Shown here: positions 11,853-24,055 of the stretch, piece after piece
Position numbering within the stretch: the first letter of the stretch is position 1
Layout: every line of letters starts with the position of its first letter
DNA from: Chlamydomonas sphaeroides
Taxonomy: Eukaryota > Chlorophyta > Chlorophyceae > Chlamydomonadales > Chlamydomonadaceae
Direction: 5' to 3'
NCBI GenBank assembly: GCA_001662425.1
Contig: BDDC01000111.1
Coordinates: 23,324 to 87,323, forward strand
DNA: 64,000 nucleotides
Program-made: the position numbers and the translations under genes
The notes under the pieces: model-generated
The model's input: the letters and a program-made list of their open reading frames with translations, nothing else
What the model was told of the DNA's origin: nothing
The model's database searches: none

Positions 11853-12126
11853 CGCCATGACACACTACGTAATTGGCAGAGTACAGCACGCTGCCAGTCC
11901 ATAATCTTACTTATCAGGTGCCAAGTGTGCGGAAAGGGTAATGCTCTAGATGGCAGGAGAACAATCCGGGAGCGGTACGAGTGGCTGACCGGATTCCTGG
12001 CACCGGGGATGCGCCCGAGGTGCACTGGCAGAGCCATGGGGATGGAGGTGTCCCCTTAGAGTGCGGCTCCCTGTTGGCGACCGCCCCTCCGGACCGTAAT
12101 GTGCCAATAAACGTTGTGTCGCGACA
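11853..12126 (+). mobile_element. MITE-like element, copy B
   Basis: About 274 bp, aligning end to end with copies A and C. Its ends are degraded versions of the terminal repeat (CGCCATGACAC on the left, GTGTCGCGACA on the right). It shares long exact blocks with copy C, including CCCGAGGTGCACTGGCAGAG. No clear target duplication remains. Confidence 0.8.
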
Positions 12127-13120
12127 GGGGGAGTCGAATGGGGCAGCAGGTAGGCCAACCTGGGGCATAGGGTGACAAGTGTTACCCCGTCGGAGCGAGA
12201 AAAGTGGCGTTATCCCCACGGACGGCCGGTAACACCTTGAGAGCCGCCGCCCACCTCGCCTCTGTGCGGCTGGGGGGGGGGACGGCGCCCCAAAACGTGC
12301 GGGGAACCCCATGAGGTGGCAGTTCAGTGGGCGGGCCAGGGGTGTTGGATATGCCCGCGGAGGAGCGGGGCGGGGATGGGCGCGGGCTGCCATCGCACCA
12401 CGGCACATATCACACAGCAGGCGCCTTCGGCACAGGCGTTCATAGCTGGTAGGTGATAGCAGCGTATCGCGGTTCGTTCCCCAGCAGGGCCCTGCTGCTG
12501 GACAGGGCTGGACCCAATAAGAAACAGCGCATAAGTTGTTGGGGGGGGGCCTCTGTCCGACCGTCCGTTCGCCCTGGACCTCAGTCGTGCGGTGCCACAA
12601 CTACGAAGGGTCGTGGGCAGGGCGCATCCCCTGGTCGTGGGGACAAGAGACGCCATGAGGCGGGCCGTTGCGTGAGGGTGGCGTGCAGCGGGCGTGCGAC
12701 CAGGTGCGACAGGGGGCCGAACGTGTGAACGACACAGAGTTTCCATCAGCGCTGGTCTTGGTGCATTTGTGGCTCATTAGAACGAGCGCTGGCCAGGTTG
12801 GGAGCGTGTTAAGACGGAGCGCGGGCGTGGCAATTGCCGTATCCCTGATTAGAAGGTGCGCACGGAGCCACACCACTCCAAGACACCGAGGGCAAACCAA
12901 ACGTGTTTACGAAGAACAAGCAAGACGCTACCCATTATCGCGCACTCACACAATTGCATGCCATACTGTGGGCCTCGCGAAGTACCCCAATACCTGACAG
13001 CTGAAGCTGGCGCCTTGACTGGATCAAGTGCAGCTGCTGTGTCATTCCGGCCTGGCGCGCCAGCCTGCGATGGCACTTGCGGAGTACTAAGTAAACGGCT
13101 CGGACGACGGCAATTCCAGT

Positions 13121-16100
13121 ATGCAGCGGGCTCTTGCTCTGCTGCTGGTGCTTCTCGTAGCGTGGACCTGCAAGTCCACTGCTCGGACAGTATCGTCAAC
13201 TGCGGAGCTGTTCGCAGCGTTCTACGATGAGGAGACGCAGATAGTTCTCGCGGGCTCCCTCGTCCTTGACGGAACCCAGGTGCGCAGCAGCTGGGTTCGC
13301 GCTAGCTTGTCAAGGGTTTGTCACCGGTGCCACCGTCAAGGGAGCTGTCGGCACCACCTGCCCCCCCGCCATCCCGGCCCCGCCGACTCCCCGCACTCTC
13401 CCCGCTCGCGCCATCAGTGGACCCGAGGTGGCATCGCCCTGAACTCTTCAGGTTATAGCGGTACGTACGACTACGTCCGTCGCCTCATTGCGCTGGTCAG
13501 CCTCAACGCGCTACCCCGTCATAGTCGCCCCGGTCATCCCCGCACCGGGGCCAGCGCTGCATATCCACACCTTGCAGGCCCCCTTTACATCTCCCTCAGG
13601 GTTAGACAAATCGGCTACTCTTACTCAACTCTGCTGGCGTCCTTCTAGAATATATAGGCCGTTCCGCAACGTTTCCTCCTGCGCCCGCCCTCAGGCAGCA
13701 GCGTCGAGACAGTGGCCCTGCGGCGCAATGTGACCGTGTCAGCCACGCCGGAGCGACTGGTGGGTCGGCTGAGGGCCAAGTCGGGAATTTGTGTGTGTTT
13801 GTGTCATGGCTGTGCTTCAATGACAGCGGTAGTTCGCGAGGCGGGCCAGCGGCTGTGGGGGCGAGCGCCTGGTGTGCCCGAGGCAGGGCAGGAGGGAGGG
13901 GCCGGGGGGTGGGACGGCGAGGGGAGGGGCGAGGCAGGTGCAGTGGATACCGGCAAGCTCGTTGCCGAAGTGCGCGAGTCCGCAGTCGGGGCTACACATC
14001 GCAGAGGGTTGGGGGAGGTGTGACGGGTTGTAGCTGGGCGGGCGACCGGCAGGGCCACGATACGGCGGAGCGGATCCCCCCTCCCCCTCCCCCTGCCCTG
14101 CCAGGCCGCCCGCGCCTACACGCTGCTGGACTTCTCCAACCTGCCCATGCTGCTGTGGATGGCGCCCGGGGTCACGCTGCGCTTCGTGGGCGTCGAGGTG
14201 GGGACGCTGTGGGCGTAACGCAGCGCGGAGGGGGGTGGGCGCGGGGCTCCCCGGTCAGCGGGCAAGGGACGGGGGTTGCCGAGCTGCTCCCTGCAGCTGC
14301 CACACGCCTCCCCCCGCTCCAAGCCGCCCCTACCCCACATGCCCGCTCGCAGCTGTTCAACCACGCCGAGAAGGTGGGCGGCGTGGTGCGCTTCCTGCGC
14401 GCCTCGCCCGGCGGCGTGCTGCTGCTGCAGGACTGCGTCATGCGGCGGAGGGCGGGGCTGCCGCTGGAGGCAGCGGTGGTCAACCTGAGGGCCGCGGCCA
14501 GGCCCGCCAGCTCGCCGGGGCAGCAGGTGGGCGGGCAGGGGGCGACGGGGGAGGATGAGGGCTGTGGGAGAGGGGGCTGTGGGGCTTTGGGGGAGGGGTT
14601 TTAGGGTTTTAGGGTTTGCACGGGAGCAGGGTGCGGCTGGCGCTCTGTGCCGGCCGGCCGCGGGCCGCAGCCGCAAGCCGGTGTCTGCCTGCACCCCTCC
14701 GCTCCGGTGCCACACGATCGGCAGCATACCCACACCGGGGCCCCTGCCTCTCCCCTGCCTTTCCCCCTCCCTCCCCCTCCCTCCCCCTCCCTCCCGCTAG
14801 CTGGTGTACATGACCTACAACGTCACGCTGAACACCAGCCGCGCCCCCGCCCCGCTGCTGCTGCCAGCGGTCGTCGTCATGGAGGACTTCGCCATGACGG
14901 TGCCGGAGGACAGGTGGGCGTGGGCGGAGGGTGAGGGGGGCGGGGGGATGGGGGCGAGAGGCAGGGGGCACATCATGTAAGAGCGGAGAGGAAGGACAGG
15001 ATAGGGAGAGGTTCAGTAGAGGATGTAGGGAGAGGGAGGGGCCCATAACGGGGACTCTACGCGCCGGGGTGTGAGGGGTTGCCGCTCGGTGCTTGGTCTT
15101 CGCCCTGCCCCCACAACCCCGGCTGTGGCTGACCCCGCGACACGGCCCTGGCCCTGGCCCTCGCCCTTGCCCTCGCCGTGGAGCAGCCTGGCGTTCCAGG
15201 GCCTCTTCTACGGCGGCTACCAGGTGCGATGCGGCGCGATGCCGGGCTGCGGTGCGGGTCGGGGTATGACTCAGGCGGGAGTCGTGTGTGCGGGGATGCG
15301 GCCCTGCCTCGTGAGGGTGGGGCCGCGCCAGCATGCCACACGTGGGCACTTCCCCCGGTGGGTGACGCAGCAGGTGGCAGCTGCCGCCCAGGGGCCGGGT
15401 TCGAGTCTGCGCCGCCCCCTAACCCCTGCCGTCCCGCGCCGCCCGCCCGTACGCTGCAGTACATCACCTTCCGTACGATGTACGTCACGGACTTCGTGGT
15501 GCCGAAGTCCTGCCTGGACGAGCGGCCCGGCAGCGAGTGCGTCGCCATCCTCACCAAGCAGCTGGAGGAGCAGGACGCCGCGGCGGCGGCGGCCGCCGCC
15601 GCCAACCGCACCGCCGCCGCCGCGCCGTCCAACAGCGGTAACGGCGGCAGCAGCCACACCACTACCATTATCATCGCGGCCGTCGTGCCCACGGCCTTCG
15701 TGGCGGCGGTGGCCGCGGTGCTGCTGTACGCCGTGATGCGCCACCGCCGCGCCGCCGCCGCCGCCGCCAACGGCTCCGCCGCCGAGTACAGCAGCGCCGA
15801 CGTCACCAACGGCACCCAGACACACGTCAAGGCCGGCCGCGGCGGCAGCGACCCGGAGGCTGGCAGGGGGGGCGGCGGCGGCGGCGGCGGCGGCCGCGTG
15901 CGCGCAGCTGGCGGCGGCATCAACGGCAGCGACGGGTGCATGTTCCTGGGGGTAGAGGACGGGGATGACGAGGACGAGGAGGGCGCCATCGGTGAGTGCC
16001 GCGGCGGCGGCGGCTCCATCCCGGAATGGCGCGCCACGGGCGGCGGCGGACACGAGGGCGAGGACGAGGATGAGGGCGACGGGGCCACCTTTGAGGACGG

Positions 16101-19100
16101 CGGCAGGACCGCGGGCGGCGACAGGAGCAGCTTTGCGACCGCCGGGCCCTTGGCCGGGGTCGTCGTGGGCGGCGGCGAACATACGTCCCGGGTGCTGCGC
16201 CCGGCGGCGTCGGCGGCGGCAGCGGCACACGGCGGCGGCGGCGGGGGTGGCGCGGACGGGGTCGTGGTGCTGCCGCCGCCGAGCGCGGCCGAGGCGGCGG
16301 CGGCGCTAGCGGCGGCGACCGCAACAGGAATGGGGGCGGCCAGCACGACCAGCTCGGACGTGCAGGCGAGTGGCGCGTGGCGGGCTGGGCTGGGTTGGGT
16401 TGGGTTGGGTTGGGTTGGGTTGGGTTGGGNNNNNNNNNNNNNNNNNNNNNNNNNNNNNNNNNNNNNNNNNNNNNNNNNNNNNNNNNNNNNNNNNNNNNNN
16501 NNNNNNNNNNNNNNNNNNNNNNNNNNNNNNNNNNNNNNNNNNNNNNNNNNNNNNNNNNNNNNNNNNNNNNNNNNNNNNNNNNNNNNNNNNNNNNNNNNNN
16601 NNNNNNNNNNNNNNNNNNNNNNNNNNNNNNNNNNNNNNNNNNNNNNNNNNNNNNNNNNNNNNNNNNNNNNNNNNNNNNNNNNNNNNNNNNNNNNNNNNNN
16701 NNNNNNNNNNNNNNNNNNNNNNNNNNNNNNNNNNNNNNNNNNNNNNNNNNNNNNNNNNNNNNNNNNNNNNNNNNNNNNNNNNNNNNNNNNNTACAGTCGC
16801 AGTTGCAGTTGCGCGTCTTTGGCCTCCGGAGGACAGGTGCCAGTGGGCGCACCCTGCGCCCAGCTCTGCCCCCTCGTCCTCACGACCTGTCACCCCCTTC
16901 GCACCGTCCGCCTGACCCGCTTCCGCGCCCCGTCACTGCAGACCAAACGTGCCAAACCCTCCGCCAAAACCCTCCCTCCATTCGCCTGCGGCAGCGTTCG
17001 AGCGATTGCGCTCTGCGGCCTGCATTTCACACGGCAACACATCCTCTTCCAAAACCTTGCATCCGCCCCTCCCCTTGCCCCGCGCGCAGGCCGAGCTGGC
17101 GGCCATGGCCTCGGCGCTGCGTGGCTCCGTGTCAGACCTGGCTATCAGCCTGGAGGGCGTCATTGGGTGCGGCTCGTACGGCACCGTGTACAGAGGTGCG
17201 CCTAAACCCGGGTACATGCCTGACAGCATTTCGGGCGCATGGCGCCGTACGTGGTCGGACAGAGGCCCGGCCGCCTGGCGGTGCTCTTGGCAGCGTGTGT
17301 AGTCGCCCTGGCGCCCAGCGCAGCCGCCCATGCCCCCTCAACCCTCCCCTGTGGGATGCGCATGGTGTCTGATACCACGCCCTTCCCGGCTCCCCCTCCG
17401 CTTGCGAAGGCACCTGGCGCGGCCTTCCCGTCGCCGTCAAGACAGTGGTGCGTGGAAAGGGGGGCAGGGACAGGCGGAGGGCTGGAGGCGGCACGGGAGT
17501 GAGGCGCAGGCGCCGGCTGCGAAGGCTGCGAAGGCTGCGTGGACGAGGGCGAGCGCTGGAGACCCCCAGTGAGGCCTGCCTCCGTTCGAGGCCTGCCTGC
17601 TGCCGCCCCTGCCCCGCCTCCCCCCGGCCAGGTGTTCACTGCATCCAAGGAGCGGCGTCGCCGGGCGCTGCAGGAGGCGGCCCTGTGCCAGAGCATCAGC
17701 CACCCCAACATAGTGGTGCGCTGGCAGGGGGCGTGTTGGAGGGGGCCAGGGCAGGTGCCGCAGGGGCAAGGCACTGGGTGAGGATGCTGGTCAGGGCGCA
17801 GCTGGGGGCAAGAAGGGGCGCCCACTGCCTGTCTTGGGTGCCAGGAGCGTCGTGCCTGGGGTCGCTGGGCCTGCACCGCGTGCCGTACCCTGGCGCCGTG
17901 CCCTCCCCCTCCCCTCCCCCCTGCCCCTCAGGCCACCTACTGCAGCGACCTGCAGCCGCTGGGCACCATGGGCGCCTCCATACCCACCGCATCGGGTGCC
18001 TCGGCGGCGGACCACGCCGCGGCTGCGGCGGCGCTGGCGGCGGTGGGGGCGCCGGCCGGCTCGGGGGCGGGGCAGGCCGGCGACGGCAGCAACGCGGGCA
18101 GCAGCAGCGCCGGGCTGCACCAGATCCTGGTGAGCGGCGTGAGGGGGAAAACGCAGGGCGAGGCAGACGGCAACTGGGCAGGGCGGAGCAGGGCAGGGCA
18201 GGGGTGTCGGTGGATGGATGTCGCGGTGCCGCCTGTCGTACGCCCGACGCCCTCCTGCCATACCGCACACGTCTCTCCCCCGGGCAGGACTGGCGGCTGT
18301 ACATGGTGATGGAGTACTGCGACGGCGGCCCGCTGAGGTGCCTGTACGGCAACAGGAGCCTGTGGCCCGCGCCCGGGGTGGTCAACATGGTGGGGCGCTG
18401 GGGGGAGGGGACGGGCGGGGCGCGAGTCAAGCTTTGGCGCAGGTTGGCGGCAGGGCATCGCGGCTGTGCATCGGCCCCGCTTGTGCCCCCCCAGCTGGTG
18501 TGCCCGCTCCAGCATACCTCGGCCCGCGCGGCCTTGCTCCCCCTTGCGCTTCCCCCACCCCACCCTTCCACCGCCCTGCTCCTCCAGCCGTGTGTGCTGT
18601 CGCTGGCCGCCGACATCGCCCGAGCGCTGGCGCACCTGCACGCCAAGCGCATTGTGCACGCAGGTGGGGCCAGCGGGGTGGAGATTGGGTGAGGCGGCGC
18701 ACGGGCCGCTCTCCCCCACGAGCGAATGAGGCGTCCTGCCCGCCCTCGACCGGCTGCAGCCTCCCCCGAACGGCAGCAGTTGGGCACTGGCTCCCCTCCC
18801 CCTCTACGCTTTACCCCTTGTACATGCCCCCTCCCTGACCCGGCCCCCGCCCGCCCGCAGACCTCAACCCCAACAACGTGCTCCTCAAGCGCACCCCCAC
18901 CTCGCCCTGCGGCCTCAGCGCCAAGCTGGCGGACTTCGGGCTATCGTGAGTTGGGCCGCATTGGGAGCAGCAGCGGCAGCATCACCCAGACTCGGATGCG
19001 CGCAGCGCTCCCGAGGCGGCCACAGCCGGGGTCCGCAGCTGTGGGTCCGCAGCTGTGGGTCCGCAGCTGTGGGTCCGCAGCTGTGGGTCCAGGCCAGCGG

Positions 19101-21186
19101 TATCACTGGCACCAGGAGCCCGGCCCGACCAGACTGTGCGCTAGCCACCACAGCGCCTGTCGTCTCCGCCCCACGTTGCCCTGCCTCATCTCCCGCTCCC
19201 TGCCGCGCCCTCCTGTCCCCTCTTCTCCTCGCCCCAGCATCATGGTGCCCAACCACCGCAGCCACGTCAGCAACATGCGCATGGGCACCATGTTCTACGT
19301 CTGCCCCGCCGTAGTCATGAAGGTACCGTGGGGTTGGGTTTGGAGCGTGGGGTGGGGTGGGGGTTGCTCCGGATGGAGCGCCAGGACAAGTTGGCGGCGG
19401 CCAGCTGCACTAGCGAGGCTGCGGGCGGCCGCTGCCGTGTGCACAGGTCGGGCTGTTGCTGCTGCTGGGCGGGCGCCAAGGTCTCCAGCCGTGATGTCCC
19501 CAATCCCCAACCCCAATCCCGCACCCACCCGTACCCCTCGCCCCTCGCCCCTCAGGCCCAGGTGGGGCCAGGCAGCGACATCTTCAGGTGAGGCCACGGC
19601 TGGCTAGTAATGCGGCTGGTTGCGGCGCCTGCTTCGCGGAGGTCGCAAGACTTGACAGCCCTCGTCACAGCCCACACACGCATGCACGTGCCACGGTGTC
19701 GGCCTGCCACGACGCGGAGCTCTCTCTAAGCCCTGCCCATGCCCTTGCCCGTGTCCTGCGCCATCTGTGAGCTACCTATGAGCCATACACGGGCCGCGTG
19801 TCGAAACCCGTGACCCACCCCTCCCACCACTCCACCCCACCCCCACCCTCCATTCAGCTTGGGCGTCCTGCTGTGGGAGCTCTACCACGGCCGGCCCGCT
19901 GGTAAGCGGCCACGGTGCCATGGGGCTACAGCAGGGTGCCGCGTGTGTGTGATGCTGCTGCTGTGACGGCATGAGCGGGAGGGGCGTGCTGCTGAGGGAG
20001 GTGCATCGCTGGCGGCGATCAAAGGGGACACCCACACAACCGGCCGGTAACGGCACACCGATAATGGGGCTGCGGGCTGCTGTCGTGCTGCAAGCGCGCC
20101 CTGCTGCAGACCGTGTCCCCCATGCCCCTCCCCCTGTCCCTCCCTTCCGCAGGCACCAGCACCCCCGAGGGCCCCCGCTACAGCGCCAACTTCCCGGTGA
20201 GCGCAGCGACATGGCGGGCCGGGGTTGTGCTGAACGCTGTGCTGGGGCCGGACCGGGCTGCGGGTTGCGGTCCGGGCGCCAGGGCCATCCCGAAGGCATG
20301 CAGCAAGGCGCCCTCTCTCCGCGCCCACCGCCACCGACCCACTTCGGCCGCTCCTCCCCTCCCTTCCTCCCTCCCTGCCCGTCGCCCCAGGGCTTCCCGC
20401 CCTCCTGCCCCGAGGCATTCAAGGCCATCGCGCTCGCCTGCCTGCGCCGCACCCCCGCCAAGCGCCCCTCCGCCGCCACCGTGCAGCAGCGGCTGGAGGC
20501 GCTCCTGGACGCCGCGCTGCCGCTGGGACTCGGCTACTCCCACGCCGCCGCCGCCGCAGCCCACTCGCCCCACGCCGAGCACCTGCACCCCCTCCCCGGC
20601 CACCACCCGCTCCAGGCCCAGCAGCCCCACCCTTACCACCACCACCTGCCGCAGCCGCAGCCCCAGCAGCCGGCGGCGCTGCAGGCCTGCGGCGAGTCCC
20701 CGCGGCCGCCCAGCTCCCGCCCGCAGGCGTCGCCCCACCCGCACCAGCTGCTGCCCCACACGGCCGTGATGCTGGCGCCGCAGCAGCTGTACGCCCGCCC
20801 CGCCTTCGGCCCGGGCCCCGCGGGCCAGCCCCAGCCGGCCGCGCTGCAGGGCGTGCCCCACTCGCCGCCGCGGGGCGCACCGGCAGCACCGCAGCCGCAG
20901 CCCCTGCAGGTAGGGCCGCCCGCTGCGCCCTCTGGGTATCCCGTTGCCTCTGAAACATCGCATGCCTAGACGTTGAGTAGGAGGATGAAGGCTACATCGA
21001 CCGGAGACTGAGCAATACCCCTGACCCGGACTGTAGGCGGCCACGGCGTCAGACGTTGGCCGCGGCGACGCCTCGCCGCAGCCGGTGGCGACGACATTGA
21101 CGCCGCGCGCGGAGCCGCTGTCGCTGACGCCGTCAGTGGCTGTATCGATGGCGCAGGCGGCGCCTGGCTCGCCCTCGAGGGGCTGA
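13121..21186 (+). CDS. Receptor-like protein kinase (TKL/Tyr-kinase-like) with signal peptide and one membrane span
   Basis: 21 exons, 1,051 residues: 13121-13279, 13418-13460, 13695-13759, 14105-14197, 14353-14526, 14801-14913, 15184-15223, 15460-16365, 17090-17195, 17410-17447, 17632-17715, 17932-18129, 18288-18389, 18588-18663, 18861-18945, 19238-19322, 19556-19587, 19858-19901, 20153-20196, 20391-20909 and 21037-21186. A signal peptide (ALALLLVLLVAWTC) leads an ectodomain whose repeating short beta-strand pattern suggests a pectin-lyase-like beta-helix (inference). The membrane span lies at about residues 295-320 (TTIIIAAVVPTAFVAAVAAV), followed by a Gly/Asp/Glu-rich juxtamembrane region. 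The kinase keeps GCGSYGTVYRG, Lys577 (VAVK), HADLNPNN with Asp733, DFG at 757-759 and DIFSLGVLLWEL. The tail is His/Gln/Pro-rich. Exon 8 ends at a GC donor. The last intron is uncertain; read-through would stop at 20969. Confidence 0.85.
14762..14800 (+). other. CCCTCC-rich polypyrimidine tract before exon 6 of the receptor kinase
   Basis: A run of tandem CTCCCTCCCC units ends directly at the acceptor CGCTAG. It is an extended splice-acceptor tract and a simple repeat. Confidence 0.7.
16389..16429 (+). repeat. GGGTT pentamer microsatellite at gap edge
   Basis: About eight tandem pentamers run straight into unknown bases. The sequence is G-quadruplex prone. It is not the TTTTAGGG telomere repeat known from Chlamydomonas. 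Confidence 0.85.
16430..16791. other. Assembly gap (run of N)
   Basis: Unknown bases inside an intron of the receptor kinase, bordered on the left by a pentamer repeat. The open frames that cross it are artefacts of N translation. Confidence 0.98.
19030..19091 (+). repeat. 14-bp tandem repeat, about 4.5 copies
   Basis: The unit GTCCGCAGCTGTGG is repeated without change inside the receptor-kinase intron between exons 15 and 16. It contains the palindrome CAGCTG. Confidence 0.9.
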
Positions 21187-22727
21187 CGGTCGGGAGTGTC
21201 CGAGTAGCGCCGCCTGCGGGGCCGCTGCGCGCGGCGTGTGAGGCGTTGTGACCCAAACTGCTGCTCGTCCAGGACAGTCCAGGCCGTACTCTGTCGCTGC
21301 CGTACCCGAAATGATGTGACGCCACGACCGGGCCTAGCATGGGGAAACATCATGCAGACGACACCAAGGAATTGGGCGTGGCGATGCGTGGGTCCTGGGA
21401 TGGTGGCCGCGCGGGCTCCAGGGCTTTTGAGACGAACCAGCGCGGGGGCTGAAGGGCGGTGCGCATTGCCCTACGGCCTACAGCGTGCGTTCTGCAGGTC
21501 CTGCGCCTTAGGGCTCTGCTGAGCAGGCAGGCCACACAAACACATCGTGTCGTGGCGTTGATGGAATGGCCTCGTACGCTTAGACCTCCGTGGTTGAGGT
21601 TGGGATGATAGGAGCGGGCGGGGCCGTGCGCGGCTCATGGTTTTGACGTGTGGGTTATGCATGGACGCACTGCTTAGGTAGGCCCAGCGCTGCGGCCCTG
21701 GCTGTGAGGCATGTGAGCCGCAAGCCACGTTCGTTTCGTGACGTGGGCTGCATGCGTGCGGGCTGCGATGCGTGGGGGGCGGCGAGAGAGGCGGCTTCTG
21801 TGCCGCAGGCTGGGTGTGTGGATGCCGTTTGCGTTGCGATAGCGCATGCTGTTTGGGTGTGCCTCGAGTTCCGTGGCCATGGAATGCAGCTGGAGAAGGC
21901 GCTGTGGTGGATGCAATTTGAATATCTGCTTCTGCTTATTCATTGGGCGGGGAGAAGGGGGTCGAAGGCAGGAGCGGGGTGGAGAGGAGTGAATGATGGG
22001 AGGCCTCTTGATTGACGGAAGGGGGAGGGGCGGGCCTATGGGGCCCCACCCTGCGGGGACCGTGACGGAGCGCGGTGCACCGCACTTGCCCCGTCGTTGG
22101 CTTGCCGCCCGACAGGCGGCTGCGGGCTCGGGCTGCCTCAGTACATGGCGTGGCTGCAGCTTGAAGCTGCGACTGTTGATTGCCGCACATCGCGACACTG
22201 AGCACCCGACAGGATCTCTGATATGGGCGATTCATCATGTGGGCCAGCGCACGGCCATTGGCACCCGGCCATGTGCCGCGAAGGTGCCTCCAGCATCAGC
22301 AGGCTTAAACATGAAGCGCGGAGCGGGCGCGGGGGCTGGGGCGCCTTGGAGTGAGTTGCGAGGTGTACTCGGGGGTGCCCTGTGTGGCGTGGACACGAGC
22401 ACGCGGGCGCCAGCGCACAGCAATGACCGTAACCGTGTAAAGGCGTAAAACATTAGGTAAATCTTTTGCGCACGCGGCAAGGTGGTCGAAATAGTGCGAT
22501 TGTGATGTGGATAGGCTGGGGGCGCAGTGGGGGGCGCTGCGGGCGTGCCGGGCGACTCGCTCGCGTGCACACATGGCCGCGTGGCAACGTACGCAGAGGG
22601 AGCACGATCGGTCATCTGTGGTCCATAACTTACTTCGCGCATACAACGACTGCTTTCTGCACTGCGTATTCGCCTTCGCGTGGTCCAAACTGCTCGCACG
22701 ACTTGAAGCCCACATCAAAACCAAATC
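21187..22727. other. Intergenic region between receptor kinase and SOUL gene
   Basis: 1.5 kb with no convincing open frame on either strand. The first part is probably receptor-kinase 3' UTR, with a TGTAA at 22436-22440. The last 290 bp must hold the SOUL gene promoter and 5' UTR. I see nothing else recognisable. Confidence 0.5.
22436..22440 (+). promoter_or_regulatory. Candidate TGTAA poly(A) signal of receptor kinase
   Basis: Only TGTAA that I noticed between the receptor-kinase stop and the next gene, 1,250 bp downstream of the stop. Confidence 0.35.
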
Positions 22728-24055
22728 ATGCACGCCTTGAACGCACCTATATCGAAGCAAAAACCGGCTGCACTGTCGCGCGCTCGCCGGCGAACATGTT
22801 GTGTGCGGCCAGCGGCAGCCGGCTTCCTATCCGGCCTCTTTTCTGGAAACAAGGATAACAAGCCAGGCAGCACAGCGCAGCAGGTTTCGGGGACTGGAGG
22901 CCCGGAGTCGCGCTCAACTCTTGACCGGCTCCTCACCCCGTCCTCATCCGACGCCTCGGCTAACCCGGTGTTCCCACCATACACAATAGTCCAAAAGAAC
23001 AAGGACTACGCACTCAGGTGAGGCAGGGGTGGGGTGCAGGACGTACACTGACCCATGGGTCCCAGCGCTGAGCAGAAAACCCTCGGTTCGCCGTCCTGCC
23101 CCATGTCCCTTGCAGACTCTACAGTGTGTTCCCCGTGTGAGTCACCGGAGGCTTATGCAGCGAGGACTGCGGCGACAGGCTGCACGAGGCCCCCCGCCCG
23201 GCAACATCCCCTACACGCGGCCTTCGGCAGCTGAGGCAGCAGCCGCTTGCTGCCTGGCCACGAGCCGCGGCCCGTCAATGCATAAAGGCCCCAATAACCA
23301 CACACACCCCTGTCTGTCCCCCTAATGCCTGCCTCCCCTGCTGCAGCGTGGAGATGGACTATGCCCGGCGCGAGGAGGGCTACGCGTCCCTGGGCTCCTT
23401 CTTTGACGGGGGCAATGCCGAGCGCGCCCGGTTTGCCTACTCGCAGCCCGTCATCATGACGTACCACCCCTCGGGCCGCAAGGTCATGCAGATGTACGTG
23501 GGACCGCGCAGGGGCGCGGATGCCGGCGGCGGAGGCGCCGGAGGCGCCTCCGCCGCCTCGATTGCGTCGCTGCCGGCTCCCAACAGCGCGGGCGTGCGCA
23601 TCGGCGTGGCTGGCGGCGAGCTGGTGGCGGTGGCGCAGTTCGAGGGCTACATCACGCCCGCTGCGGCGGAGGCGGTGCGGAAGAAGCTCATCGCCTGCCT
23701 GGAGCGGGGTGCGTGGGGCCGGGGAAGGGGCTAGGGCTGGGCGGGGCCGGGCGCATTGAGGGCTGGCAGCGTGCTGACAACGGCATTGATGCTCCTGGCA
23801 CCTGCTCTGCTGCTGGTCCTGCGGCGACTGCCAGCCGGCGCCCCGCCCTCTCCTAGCCCGTAGAAGCGCGCTGGCCTTGCGGCCCTTCCCTCACGCCGCC
23901 CTCATTCTGTCCTCCCTCGGCCGTGGTCCCGCACAGACGGCATCCAGCTGGCGGAGGCGGACGCGGCGGGCCGCTTCCGGTGTGCGCAGTACGGGGCTGT
24001 GTATCAGCTGGGCGAGCGCCTCAACGAGCTCATGCTGCAAGTGCGGGTGGCCTAG
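22728..24055 (+). CDS. SOUL-family heme-binding protein, probably plastid-targeted
   Basis: Four exons, 22728-23017, 23116-23136, 23347-23708 and 23937-24055, make 263 residues. The N-terminus is rich in Arg, Ala and Ser (LSRARRRTCC) with no acidic residues in the first 40, consistent with a chloroplast transit peptide. From about residue 83 the SOUL pattern follows: YTIVQKNKDYALRLYSVFPV, then EEGYASLGSFFDGGN, then the PVIMTYHP block and MQMYVGP. It ends in an Ala-rich helix and a C-terminal helix (LGERLNELMLQVRVA). SOUL proteins bind or move tetrapyrroles such as heme; plant and algal members sit in plastids, eyespots or the cytosol. Exon 2 is only 21 bp, but its flanking phases (2 and 2) fit exactly. 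The Ala/Gly-rich insertion near residues 160-175 is not typical of the family. Confidence 0.85.

Larger units (their letters stand above)
9206..13120. other. Gene-poor intergenic stretch with repeats
   Basis: Between the membrane-protein stop codon and the receptor-kinase start I find no open frame with convincing coding character. It contains a minisatellite (9682-9848), a cluster of small TCGAC/ATATCG palindromes (about 9937-9990), a TGTAA signal at 10099, and two inverted-repeat transposon copies (10571-10847 and 11853-12126). A short open frame at 11600-11716 ends at a GTAACA donor-like site, and a strong pyrimidine-rich acceptor-like sequence ends at 11845. An unrecognised small spliced transcript there cannot be excluded. 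The last 400 bp should hold the promoter of the receptor kinase. Confidence 0.55.
16366..17089 (+). other. Receptor-kinase intron 8: GC donor, GGGTT repeat and assembly gap
   Basis: Exon 8 ends CAG followed by GCGAGT, a GC-type donor, and exon 9 follows CGCGCAG; the join is in phase. A GGGTT pentamer repeat starts near 16389 and runs into the gap at 16430-16791. The gap length is therefore an assembler estimate and the repeat may be longer. Confidence 0.65.

Noticed and set aside
16389..16429. Interstitial telomere repeat
   Set aside because: The unit is GGGTT, not the TTTTAGGG of Chlamydomonas or the TTTAGGG of plants.
15057..16883. Open frames of several hundred residues crossing the N run at 16430-16791
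   Set aside because: They exist only because N codons are not counted as stops. The real coding strand here is the plus-strand exon 15460-16365.
20910..20969. Receptor-kinase stop at 20969 by read-through of the last exon
   Set aside because: A CAG/GTAGGG donor and a TGTAG acceptor lead to a 50-codon in-phase exon of matching composition ending at 21186, so the spliced form is preferred, though not proven.
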